From: Bacteroidota bacterium
GTDB lineage: Bacteria > Bacteroidota > Bacteroidia > Chitinophagales > Saprospiraceae
Length of the DNA stretch: 58,102 nt
Direction: 5' to 3'
Assembly (NCBI GenBank): GCA_963169325.1
Contig: CAUJEY010000166.1
Location: 1-58,102, forward strand
The notes beneath the pieces were generated by a model. It did no database searches. It was not told the DNA's origin and was given only the letters and a program-made list of their open reading frames with translations. Below are positions 9,901 to 17,201 of this stretch, piece by piece (positions within the stretch are counted from its first letter, which is position 1; every line of letters begins with the position of its first letter). Made by a program: the position numbers and the translations under genes.

Positions 9901-11540
9901 CGGCCAGTGGCTGTACCCCGCCCTACACGTATTTGTGGAACACCCAGGATACCACGCAAACAGTCTCCAATCTCGGATCCGGCACCTACACCGTGACCGT
10001 GACGAGTGCAGACGGCTTTACCGCCACCTGTTCCCTCGTATTAAACCCGTCGGAAGGTCCGCTGGCTACCTGCAATGCCGTTCAGCAACCCACTTGTGGT
10101 ATGACCGACGGCATCGTGAGCGTGACGGCCAGCGGCGGTACGGCGCCTTATACTTATTTGTGGAACACACAAGATACCACCCAGACGGTAACCGGTTTAG
10201 GCGGCGGCACTTACACCGTGACCGTCACCGACGCTGCGGGATGCACGGCCACCTGTTCGGTCACCCTGACGCCTGTTGAGGGGGTAATTGCAAATTGCAG
10301 CGTGGTGCAACAACCGATGTCGTGTATTACCAATAATGGCAGCGTTACAGTAACGCCCAGCGGTGGTGTGGCACCCTATACTTTCCTTTGGAATACCCAG
10401 GATACTACGCAGACCATTTCCGGTTTGGGAGAAGGTATTTATACCGTGACGATCACGGACGGGACCGGCTGCACCAATACCTGCTCTGTCGGGTTGACAG
10501 GCCCCATACCTCCGGTTGTGACAGCAGCATCGAACAGCCCTGTTTGTGAAGGCGCTACGATCGAATTGATAAGTACTTCAACAGGCGGTACGGCGCCCTA
10601 CACCTTCAACTGGACCGGCCCTGCCAACTTTGAATCGACCGCGCAAAATCCAAATATCCAGGATGCAACGGAAGAAATGAACGGTACGTACATTGTCCGG
10701 GTATTAGACAACAATGGATGTGCAGATTCCACTACGGTAACGGTTGTTGTCTCGACCGTTACGGCAAACGGCTTGGTACCGCAGACGGCTTGCGCCAATG
10801 AAGAAATTACCTTAACAGCGCTGAACCTGAATCCGGGCGATACCGTGCTTTGGTCGGCCGAGCCCGGCATATTGGACATTGATGAACCAACTGCGCCTGC
10901 AACAACAGCGAGCGGCCCGGGGGGTCAGTACACCATAACACTTCAGGTTACCAACTTCGCCGGTTGCGTAGCCGATACCAGCTTTACGGTAAATATTATT
11001 ATTGTAAACGTCGAAGTGGAAGTTGCAGGCAAGGATACGATATGTACGGGCGAAAGCACTGCTTTGCTTGCATCGGCAAGTGGAACGGCTGCAGAATATT
11101 CCTATTCCTGGACGCCGGCGGGCAGTTTGGATAATGCCAACATTCCCAACCCGATCGCTTCTCCGAATGGACAGGAAACGTACACCGTGACGGTTACCGG
11201 CGATGATCTTTGTACAGCCACAGGCTCGGTTACGGTTTATTTTATGGAAACGGAGTGTCGCGATCCCTATATTTTCGTACCCAAAGCGTTTACGCCCAAC
11301 GGCGACGGTAACAACGATATGTTCCGGGTGCGGGGTACCAACATTACCGAATTATTGTTTATCGTCTACGACCGTTGGGGAGAAGAAGTGTACAAGACAG
11401 AAGACCCCGAACACCTGGGTTGGGACGGTACCTTCCGGGGCAAAGAATCCACGCCGGATTCCTACGGCTGGTACCTGCGGGTACGCTGCGGCAATGGGCA
11501 GATTTTTGAAAATAAAGGGAATGTAACGTTGTTGAAATAA
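6930..11540 (+). CDS. giant SprB-repeat surface protein with CHU_C gliding-motility C-terminal domain
   Basis: A 1,536-residue cell-surface protein, probably an adhesin. After a signal peptide (MMRILLLMLLFALGG, FTQS) come N-terminal SprB repeats, PKD-like segments (near DSLDTSS-type strands, about residues 355-450), then eight close 75-residue SprB units with the signature GGTAPYTYLWNTQDTTQTV, more Ig/PKD-like domains, and a C-terminal CHU_C domain (VPKAFTPNGDGNNDMFRVRG, DRWGEEVYKTEDP) that targets T9SS. The start at 6930 is chosen for the ATGA overlap with the previous gene; starts at 7020 or 7023 would give a shorter signal peptide and are also possible. The repeat block may change length by recombination. 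A sulfotransferase follows only 17 bases later. Confidence 0.9.
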   Translation: MSGVNRKYTPDISKTMNCNVMAVNYIKHTPMMRILLLMLLFALGGITNGFTQSITLSISSTSPACAGYSDGSATALASGGVAPYTFVWSNTQQGQTIEGINAGTYSVTVSDNAGQTAAGSVQVTEPAALQADVITSFPSCNGSAGVMVVVVSGGTTPYSTVWSNGIVGAVGSGLVPGVQYTATTTDAKGCQLITPVTVSEIDSLTVNIATAWAACPGIDNGTATALVTPPGGLYQYDWNISDQNTAQLTGLAGNTAVAVTVTDQNSGCTGMATGLVVWHVQPALALNNTPSVVCAGDLTGTASAIASMGTAPYSYAWTGPGSSMYSGSNLTGLGAGAYTVTATDAGGCTITGTVNIGVLSSLKADFNLQQVCANNIITFEITDNSLDTSSTITSWNWTINDTITSTNQTPPAFTMPNAAAGNIQLIVSSAIGCVDTVSRDFTARAFPDVTIQTAGFTCDGSPVIIKVNGSPSLTYSWIPPDGITYNPDTRNVLADPDSTTNYTLLVSDSTCFDTIKSILVIRQPVPFLEASDVETCTNQAALTADTNLPSVVWSTFGIADTLDPTAVPPGTYIVTASDSLCTLTDTVQVTLGSPNATCNAVQQPTCGLNDGIVSVTASGGTAPYTYLWNTTDTTQTVTGLGGGTYTVTVTDAAGCTATCSVTLTPTGGLTADCVAVEQPSCGLNNGTVSITAGGGTAPYTYLWNTQDTTQTVTGLGGGTYTVTVTDANGCTGTCSVTLTPISGVTANCSVVQQPTCGLNNGIITVTASGCTPPYTYLWNTGDDTQTVSNLGPGTYTVTVTSADGFTATCSLVLNPSEGPTATCNAVQQPTCGLNNGIVGVTASGGTAPYTYLWNTQDTTQTVPNLGGGTYTVTVTDAAGCTATCSVTLTPTGGLTADCTAVEQPNCGLNNGTVSITAGGGTAPYTYLWNTQDTTQTVTGLGGGTYTVTVTDANGCTGTCSVTLTPISGVTADCSVVQQPTCGLNNGIITVTASGCTPPYTYLWNTQDTTQTVSNLGSGTYTVTVTSADGFTATCSLVLNPSEGPLATCNAVQQPTCGMTDGIVSVTASGGTAPYTYLWNTQDTTQTVTGLGGGTYTVTVTDAAGCTATCSVTLTPVEGVIANCSVVQQPMSCITNNGSVTVTPSGGVAPYTFLWNTQDTTQTISGLGEGIYTVTITDGTGCTNTCSVGLTGPIPPVVTAASNSPVCEGATIELISTSTGGTAPYTFNWTGPANFESTAQNPNIQDATEEMNGTYIVRVLDNNGCADSTTVTVVVSTVTANGLVPQTACANEEITLTALNLNPGDTVLWSAEPGILDIDEPTAPATTASGPGGQYTITLQVTNFAGCVADTSFTVNIIIVNVEVEVAGKDTICTGESTALLASASGTAAEYSYSWTPAGSLDNANIPNPIASPNGQETYTVTVTGDDLCTATGSVTVYFMETECRDPYIFVPKAFTPNGDGNNDMFRVRGTNITELLFIVYDRWGEEVYKTEDPEHLGWDGTFRGKESTPDSYGWYLRVRCGNGQIFENKGNVTLLK
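8715..10500 (+). repeat. SprB tandem repeat block with 675-bp higher-order period
   Basis: Eight units of about 225 bp (75 residues). Three distinct unit types A, B, C recur in the order A-B-C-A-B-C-A plus a diverged last unit. Equivalent A-unit sites at 8715, 9390 and 10065 are spaced by exactly 675 bp. Type B shows AVEQP and TAGGGTAPY; type C shows ASGCTPPYTYLW and TSADGFTATCSLVLNPSEG. Confidence 0.9.
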
Positions 11541-11557
11541 ACAGGCTACCTATTTTC

Positions 11558-12649
11558 ATGAACCGACTTTTTCCATTGCCGATTTACACTTTCCTGAAAA
11601 TCGTAGTTGAAAACGGGGGAATTACGCCTAAAAAAATTAAAAATTTACCCCCCTGGTTGATTAAAACCATTCTGTTTGAGCCGCTGCGCTGGATAGAACT
11701 GGCCATGTATAATAAAAAGGTGAGCCAGCACAGGATAACAAAACATCCTGTTTTTATCCTTGGCTTTTACCGCAGTGGCACTTCTTACCTGCATCAGTTA
11801 TTGGTATTGGACGATCGCCTGGGCTACCATTCCAATTTTCAAATGGTATTGCCTGAAATAATGCTAAGCAGTGAAAAAATACTGTTACCGGTATTTGAAT
11901 TCATTTGCAAAACCTTTAACCTTAAAGATTCCGTCCACAGAGTTCCCTTATCTTTCCGGTTCCCAGGTGAGGAAGATGCCACAATGACGACTTTCTTAAC
12001 CCCCCGGGGAGGGCAATGGGGTTATTTTTTCCCGAACATGATGAAGTACCAATTCCAAAAATACGTCTTGTTCGAAAGCATACCCGAGTCTGAAATAGAA
12101 GCCTGGAAAGCGGAATTCGTATTTTTACTTAAAAAAATTTCACTGGCCGGCCAAGGCAAACAGTTGGTGCTTAAAAGTCCGCCCAATACGGCGCGAATAA
12201 AGCTGTTGCTTTCTCTTTTTCCAAATGCAAAATTCATTTTTGTCCACCGAAATCCGTACGAAGTTTACGTTTCCAATAAACAATTCTGGAAAGTGATACA
12301 ACGTGTCTATGCTTTAAAAGAAAGCATGCCGGCCGACATCAATTCGATTATCTTAGACACCTATTCTAAAATGATGCAGCGCTATTTGGCGGAAAAAGAC
12401 CTGATTCCAGCGGGGCAACTGATTGAATTACCGTATGAAGACCTTGTTCAAAAGCCCATGGAAAGTATGCGAAAAATATATGAAACGATCCATCTCGATG
12501 ATTTCGGTTATTGTGAGAATAAGTTAAAATCGTTTGTAGACCGTCAAAAAAGTTTTGTTCGCTTACAACATGAAATAGCGGAGGAGGAAAGGAAAACCGT
12601 GGCCGAAAATCTGGAGCCTTTTATCCGGCGCTGGAATTATCCTTTATAA
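11558..12649 (+). CDS. PAPS-dependent sulfotransferase family protein
   Basis: A 363-residue sulfotransferase-family (Sulfotransfer_3-like) protein that would move sulfate from PAPS to a hydroxyl group of an acceptor. The 5-prime-phosphosulfate loop is FYRSGTSYLH (residues 70-79). The 3-prime-phosphate site is clear: FPNAKFIFVHRNPYEVYVS, with Arg231 and Ser239 eight residues apart. LKSPPN (205-210) is also typical. It starts 17 bases after the adhesin gene and leads a plus-strand run with the CarS-like and kinase genes. The APS kinase at 33959-34501 would provide PAPS. The acceptor is unknown; a hydroxylated product of the neighbouring FAAL/PKS/NRPS locus is the obvious candidate (inference). 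Confidence 0.85.
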   Translation: MNRLFPLPIYTFLKIVVENGGITPKKIKNLPPWLIKTILFEPLRWIELAMYNKKVSQHRITKHPVFILGFYRSGTSYLHQLLVLDDRLGYHSNFQMVLPEIMLSSEKILLPVFEFICKTFNLKDSVHRVPLSFRFPGEEDATMTTFLTPRGGQWGYFFPNMMKYQFQKYVLFESIPESEIEAWKAEFVFLLKKISLAGQGKQLVLKSPPNTARIKLLLSLFPNAKFIFVHRNPYEVYVSNKQFWKVIQRVYALKESMPADINSIILDTYSKMMQRYLAEKDLIPAGQLIELPYEDLVQKPMESMRKIYETIHLDDFGYCENKLKSFVDRQKSFVRLQHEIAEEERKTVAENLEPFIRRWNYPL

Positions 12650-12678
12650 CATTTTTTAATCAAATATTTTACCAAATA

Positions 12679-13257
12679 ATGCTGGCTGATCTTCTCCGAA
12701 CAGCGTATTTGTTTTTGCCATTGCTTGGCGGGGCAATAGCAAACGGATTTTGTATTCGGTTCAAGTGTTTAACTTTTTTAACCTACCCCCTCGATTTCGG
12801 TTTGACACATCGGCAAAGGCGGGTGTTTGGTAATAACAAAACGTTCCGGGGTATTATCCTTTTTAGTGCTGGGACAGGGGCGATCGTTTCATTGCAGGCC
12901 GCAGTTTTTCATAAAATTCCAAAATTACAGTCGCTGGAAATAATAGATTACGGCATTATAAATCCACCATTGTTTGGGTTCTTAATGGGAGTTGCTGCAA
13001 TGCTGAGTGAACTTCCCAATAGTTATTTGAAAAGACAGCTGGATATTCCTTCGGGAGCCGCGGGCCATGGCTTATGGTTACCCATTTTTTACTTTTTAGA
13101 TCAGGTTGATTTGCTGGCAGGGGTATGGCTGGTATTATCATTGGCTATGACGGTTACCCTTGGTCATGTTTTATTTTCGATAGTTTTTATTTTTGCCGCA
13201 CATCAGATTGTTACTGTCATTGGGTACCTCCTTGGCATGCGTCATACAATTCGATAA
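12679..13257 (+). CDS. CarS-like CDP-lipid synthase (PF01864/DUF46-type integral membrane cytidylyltransferase)
   Basis: A 192-residue membrane protein with about five hydrophobic segments. The motif FGNNKTFRG (residues 50-58) and the block LPNSYLKRQLDIPSG...FYFLDQVDLLAG (about 112-147) match the CDP-archaeol synthase family, whose archaeal members transfer CMP from CTP onto an unsaturated phospholipid precursor. Bacterial members exist but are mostly uncharacterised (family knowledge). Here it is followed 15 bases later by a Dgk1/Sec59-like lipid kinase, suggesting successive phosphorylation and CMP transfer on one lipid alcohol (inference). It is not the housekeeping CdsA type by motif. Confidence 0.75.
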   Translation: MLADLLRTAYLFLPLLGGAIANGFCIRFKCLTFLTYPLDFGLTHRQRRVFGNNKTFRGIILFSAGTGAIVSLQAAVFHKIPKLQSLEIIDYGIINPPLFGFLMGVAAMLSELPNSYLKRQLDIPSGAAGHGLWLPIFYFLDQVDLLAGVWLVLSLAMTVTLGHVLFSIVFIFAAHQIVTVIGYLLGMRHTIR

Positions 13258-13272
13258 AAAAAATAAAACAAA

Positions 13273-13983
13273 ATGTCAAAAGATACAGACACAAAATATC
13301 GCTTAGCGCAAGATGAGGATTCGCGGAAGATTTACATAGAAGATAACTTTCAAGCTGAAATACGAAGAAAGCTGTTTCACTTGACTTCACTGGCTTTCCC
13401 GGTGATTTACTTTTTTATCAGTAATCGATTAGCACTGCAGATTTTGATCCCAATAACCCTGACAATCCTGTTCATGGATATTGCCAAGAATTTTCACAGG
13501 CCATCTGCCGAGTTTTTTTATCGCACCTTTGCCTATATACTGCGGCGATATGAACGCGACGCGCAAATAAAAAATCTTAATGGCGTGACCTGTTTTTTTA
13601 TCGCAGCAACGTTTTGTGTAATTGTCTTTCCTAAATACGTTACTATTTTAGGTTTTTTGATAATGACCTTTTCTGATACTGCCTCCGCTTTGATAGGCAG
13701 GCGTTTTGGCCGTACAAAAATCAGGGGTAGAAGCCTAGAGGGGGGTGTTGCTTTCGTAGTAGTAGCCCTAATCGTTATCCTGTTGAGTCCAAAGATTGAA
13801 TACCGGTTTGGCGAATACTTGATTTGCAGCGTTGCCGCGGTTGTCGGAGCGGCTGCTGAAATTCTTGCAGGAAATACTATCAATGACAATATCCTGATAC
13901 CAATAAGTGTTGGCGCTACTTTATGGTTTCTCTATTTATTAATTTATCCATCAATGGATATTTATAAATTTGGCATTATCTGA
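13273..13983 (+). CDS. Dgk1/Sec59/VTE5-like CTP-dependent lipid kinase
   Basis: A 236-residue membrane protein with 6-7 hydrophobic segments, of the dolichol kinase/phytol kinase/CTP-dependent diacylglycerol kinase family. Signatures are the early EIRRKLFHLTSL (Arg-Lys-x-x-His), MTFSDTASALIGRRFGR and RGRSLEGGVAFVVVA. Family members phosphorylate a lipid alcohol using CTP. Paired with the CarS-like gene it could make CDP-lipid from a lipid alcohol using only CTP (inference). Its stop at 13983 is one base from the end of the convergent NRPS gene, so there is no room for separate terminators. The substrate cannot be told from the sequence. Confidence 0.75.
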   Translation: MSKDTDTKYRLAQDEDSRKIYIEDNFQAEIRRKLFHLTSLAFPVIYFFISNRLALQILIPITLTILFMDIAKNFHRPSAEFFYRTFAYILRRYERDAQIKNLNGVTCFFIAATFCVIVFPKYVTILGFLIMTFSDTASALIGRRFGRTKIRGRSLEGGVAFVVVALIVILLSPKIEYRFGEYLICSVAAVVGAAAEILAGNTINDNILIPISVGATLWFLYLLIYPSMDIYKFGII

Positions 13984-13984
13984 A

Positions 13985-16900
13985 TTACATCTCCCCATTG
14001 AGGTAATCGGCCAACCCGGCGATGGTCTGATACTCAAATATATTCTCCACACTGAGCCGCAACCCGGAAATATTGGCTTTTGCCACGATCTGAATACTCT
14101 GAATCGAAGCGCCGCCAAGATCAAAAAAGTTGTCATAAATCCCCACCTGCTCTATATCGAGCACATTTTGCCAGATGCCGGCTAATATTTGTTCCTCTTT
14201 ATTTCGCGGGGCAACATATCCCGATAGTTGACGAATATCCTCAGGCACCGGCAAAGAATTCCGATCTATTTTTCCATTAGGCGTCAAGGGTAATCCGTTC
14301 ATTTGGATGAAGACAGCGGGTATCATATAGGCAGGCAACTTTTTCCTCAGGAAGTCTTGTAGTGCACCAACACCCGGAGATTGGTCCTGGTGCGGGACAA
14401 AATAAGCCACTAATCGTTTGTTTCCAGAGCGCTCTGTCCGGGTAATCGCAATGGCTGTTTGGACACAAGGATGTTGCATCAACACGGCTGCAATTTCGCC
14501 TAATTCAATACGGTGGCCGTTCACCTTCACCTGATCATCCATACGACCCAGTATCTCGATGGAGTCATCCGGCAAATAACGGGCATGATCACCTGTCTTG
14601 TACAATCGCGCACCGGGTTTGGAATGGAAACAATCGGGTATAAATTTCTCGTTGGTCAATTGGGCATGATTCAGATAACCCCGCGCCAAACCTTCACCCC
14701 CTATATGTAATTCTCCAACCACACCAATAGGTACTGGTTGCAGATGACGATCCAATACATAAAGCTGCGTGTTGCCGATAGGTTGCCCGATAGTAATTGG
14801 GCTATTTCCTTTATGTATTTGGCCAACTGCGGACCATACCGTCGTCTCGGTGGGGCCGTACATGTTCCATAAACTGCCAACGCGATCCAAAAGCTGATCA
14901 GCCAATGACCGTGTCAATGCCTCGCCGCCACAAAGCGCTTTCAATCCCGGCGCCCCTGCCCAACCCGTTTCGAGCAATAATTGCCAGGTAGCCGGGGTTG
15001 CCTGCATGATATTGACGTGATGACGACTGATCGCCTGACCGATCATTTTCGGGTTGGTAATCATCTCTTCGCTCGCTATCACTACACTTGCTCCCTCAAT
15101 TAAAGGCAGAAACAACTCCAGTGCCGCGATGTCGAAAGAAAGGGAGGTCACTGATATCAGCACGTCGCCCGCATTTATTCCTGGCCGTAAACGCATGGAC
15201 CAAAGGAAATTTACCAGTGCCGAATGATGCACCATGACCCCTTTGGGGCGCCCGGTCGAGCCCGAGGTATAGATGATATAGGCAAGATTGTCGGAGGTAA
15301 TATTGATTTGGGGATTTGAACCATCACTTTTTGTTGATCGTTTATCTTCATTCAAATGGACAACATGAACTTGATGTTCCTCCGAGGGCTCAATATCCAT
15401 ATTGGTCAGCAACACCCGCACCTGCGCATCTTTCAGGATAAATTGCACCCGTTCTTTCGGAAAGGAGGTGTGCATGGGCACGTATGTCCCGCCCGCCTTG
15501 AGTACAGCCAGTAGCGCTTCAACTATTTCCAAAGATCTTTCCATAAAGATGCCAACCCGAATGCCCGGACCAACACCCAGTGTCTGCAAATGCCTGGTCA
15601 ACACATTGGCGCGTTGGTTAAGTTCGAGATAGGTAATCGAAGTATCATTGTGGATAACCGCGACTGCGTCCGGCGTTCGTTCGACTTGTGCTTCAAAAAG
15701 CTGATGTACACATTTTTCGCGCGGATAACCGAGCGGAGTCCGGTTCATCTCATAAACAAGACGGTGCAACTCCGCTTTGGCGACTATTGGCAATCTGGAA
15801 ATCGGGCAATCAGGTTGGGCAACTGCATGCTCCAGAAGCATTTGAAAAGACTGGAATATTCTGGCAACCGTCGCCGGCGTAAAGAGATCGTTGTTATATT
15901 CAACAACGCAGCGGTATTGCCCTTCCGACTTCGATATCATCAAGGTCAACTCAAATTGAGATACGCCGCGATCGATGTCCAGAAAACGCATTTCAAGGCC
16001 TGGAATTTCCAGGTTGGGCATCGGCGAATTTTGCAGGTTAAAAACTACCTGGAACAGTGGCGTACGGCTGAGATCACGCTTCGGCCTCAACGCTTCCACG
16101 AGTTGCTCGAAAGGCACATCCTGATGGGCATAAGCCTCCAGGGAGACGTCCCGCACACGTTTGAGCAACGCGCGAAAGCCCGGATCACCGGAAAGGTCAG
16201 TGCGAAGAACCAGCGTATTGATAAAAACACCGATTAAATGCCCCAGCTCCGGAAGATTACGATGCGCTACCGGCGTTCCCACCAGGATATCATCTTGTCC
16301 GCTATAACGATGAAGCAACACATAAAACGCCGTAAGCAAGGTCATAAACGACGTGACGTCTTCCTGCCGGCTCAGATGTTCGAGGGATTCCGTCAACTCC
16401 GCGGAAAGTGCGAAACGATAGGTACCGCCTGAGAAAGATTGCTTTGCGCCGCGTTGCTGATCAATCGGCAATTCCAAAGCAGGAAGTTCTCCGGCTAATT
16501 GTTTTTCCCAATAAGCCATTGATGGTTGCAGCGCCCGGCCACGTATTTGATCCGTTTGCCAATGGGCAAAGTCGGCATATTGGATGGACAGTTCAGGCGC
16601 CTGGGGGGGGCGGCGGCCGGTGACGGCCTGATAGAACGTCAGCAACTCCCGCAGAAATACGCCTAAAGACCAACCATCCGCAATAGTATGGTGAACAATA
16701 AGGAGCACCAGATGCTGCTCGTTGCTTAATACGTAAAGCTGAAGGCGTATCAATGGCGCCTGCGTCAGGTCGAAAGGCCGCAAAACTTCCTGCTCCGCCT
16801 TTCGACGTGCTTCGGTCACCTGTTCTGTTACCTCTGTTCCTTGCAGATCGACGATTGAAAGCGGAATTGTTAAGTCATCCAAAACCTCGGCAGCGGGTAT

Positions 16901-17191
16901 TCCCTGTCTAAAAGAAAAGCGGGTGCGCAGGGCGTCGTGACGCGCCATGATCTGATTAGCGCTTTGTTCCAAGGCGGATATATCCAGTTTGCCCCTGATC
17001 TCAAGAAAAACCGAGAGATTATTCACCGCGGTGCCCCGTTCGAGCATCTCCAGAAACAATTGGCGCTGCTGTGGAAAAGAGAGTGGGATCGGGCTATGCA
17101 ACGGGCGCCGGGGAATACTTGTCGTATCGTTGTCGGCTTGCCCCTGCAGCCACTTTTCCAATAGGGCACGTTTCGCCGGTGAAAGTTCCAT
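13985..17191 (-). CDS. single-module nonribosomal peptide synthetase (C-A-T)
   Basis: A 1,068-residue NRPS module. It has a condensation domain with HHTIADG (about residues 167-173); an adenylation domain with YTSGSTGRPKG, SFDIAALELF, MYGPTETTVW, YKTGDHARYLPD and NGKIDR; and a carrier domain with GGASIQSIQ (phosphopantetheine Ser near 1029). The protein ends just after the carrier, with no thioesterase, reductase or terminal condensation domain, so release needs a partner enzyme. The chosen ATG at 17191 starts MELSPAKRALL and lies 10 bases after the PKS stop; an upstream start at 17242 would overlap the PKS. It should accept the PKS product and add one amino acid. I do not predict which: the binding-pocket alignment by eye was ambiguous. 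Confidence 0.93.
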   Translation of the reverse strand: MELSPAKRALLEKWLQGQADNDTTSIPRRPLHSPIPLSFPQQRQLFLEMLERGTAVNNLSVFLEIRGKLDISALEQSANQIMARHDALRTRFSFRQGIPAAEVLDDLTIPLSIVDLQGTEVTEQVTEARRKAEQEVLRPFDLTQAPLIRLQLYVLSNEQHLVLLIVHHTIADGWSLGVFLRELLTFYQAVTGRRPPQAPELSIQYADFAHWQTDQIRGRALQPSMAYWEKQLAGELPALELPIDQQRGAKQSFSGGTYRFALSAELTESLEHLSRQEDVTSFMTLLTAFYVLLHRYSGQDDILVGTPVAHRNLPELGHLIGVFINTLVLRTDLSGDPGFRALLKRVRDVSLEAYAHQDVPFEQLVEALRPKRDLSRTPLFQVVFNLQNSPMPNLEIPGLEMRFLDIDRGVSQFELTLMISKSEGQYRCVVEYNNDLFTPATVARIFQSFQMLLEHAVAQPDCPISRLPIVAKAELHRLVYEMNRTPLGYPREKCVHQLFEAQVERTPDAVAVIHNDTSITYLELNQRANVLTRHLQTLGVGPGIRVGIFMERSLEIVEALLAVLKAGGTYVPMHTSFPKERVQFILKDAQVRVLLTNMDIEPSEEHQVHVVHLNEDKRSTKSDGSNPQINITSDNLAYIIYTSGSTGRPKGVMVHHSALVNFLWSMRLRPGINAGDVLISVTSLSFDIAALELFLPLIEGASVVIASEEMITNPKMIGQAISRHHVNIMQATPATWQLLLETGWAGAPGLKALCGGEALTRSLADQLLDRVGSLWNMYGPTETTVWSAVGQIHKGNSPITIGQPIGNTQLYVLDRHLQPVPIGVVGELHIGGEGLARGYLNHAQLTNEKFIPDCFHSKPGARLYKTGDHARYLPDDSIEILGRMDDQVKVNGHRIELGEIAAVLMQHPCVQTAIAITRTERSGNKRLVAYFVPHQDQSPGVGALQDFLRKKLPAYMIPAVFIQMNGLPLTPNGKIDRNSLPVPEDIRQLSGYVAPRNKEEQILAGIWQNVLDIEQVGIYDNFFDLGGASIQSIQIVAKANISGLRLSVENIFEYQTIAGLADYLNGEM

Positions 17192-17201
17192 CTTCGACAA
17201 G

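Noticed and set aside
8715-10500. CRISPR-like or phage tandem repeat
   Set aside because: The repeats are in frame inside one protein-coding gene and encode SprB domains.
14800-15300. Amino-acid specificity code of the NRPS adenylation domain
   Set aside because: Only part of the pocket could be aligned by eye; a prediction would be guesswork.
15590-16237. Long plus-strand open frames inside the NRPS and PKS genes
   Set aside because: They are antisense shadows of strongly coding minus-strand frames and show no known protein motifs.
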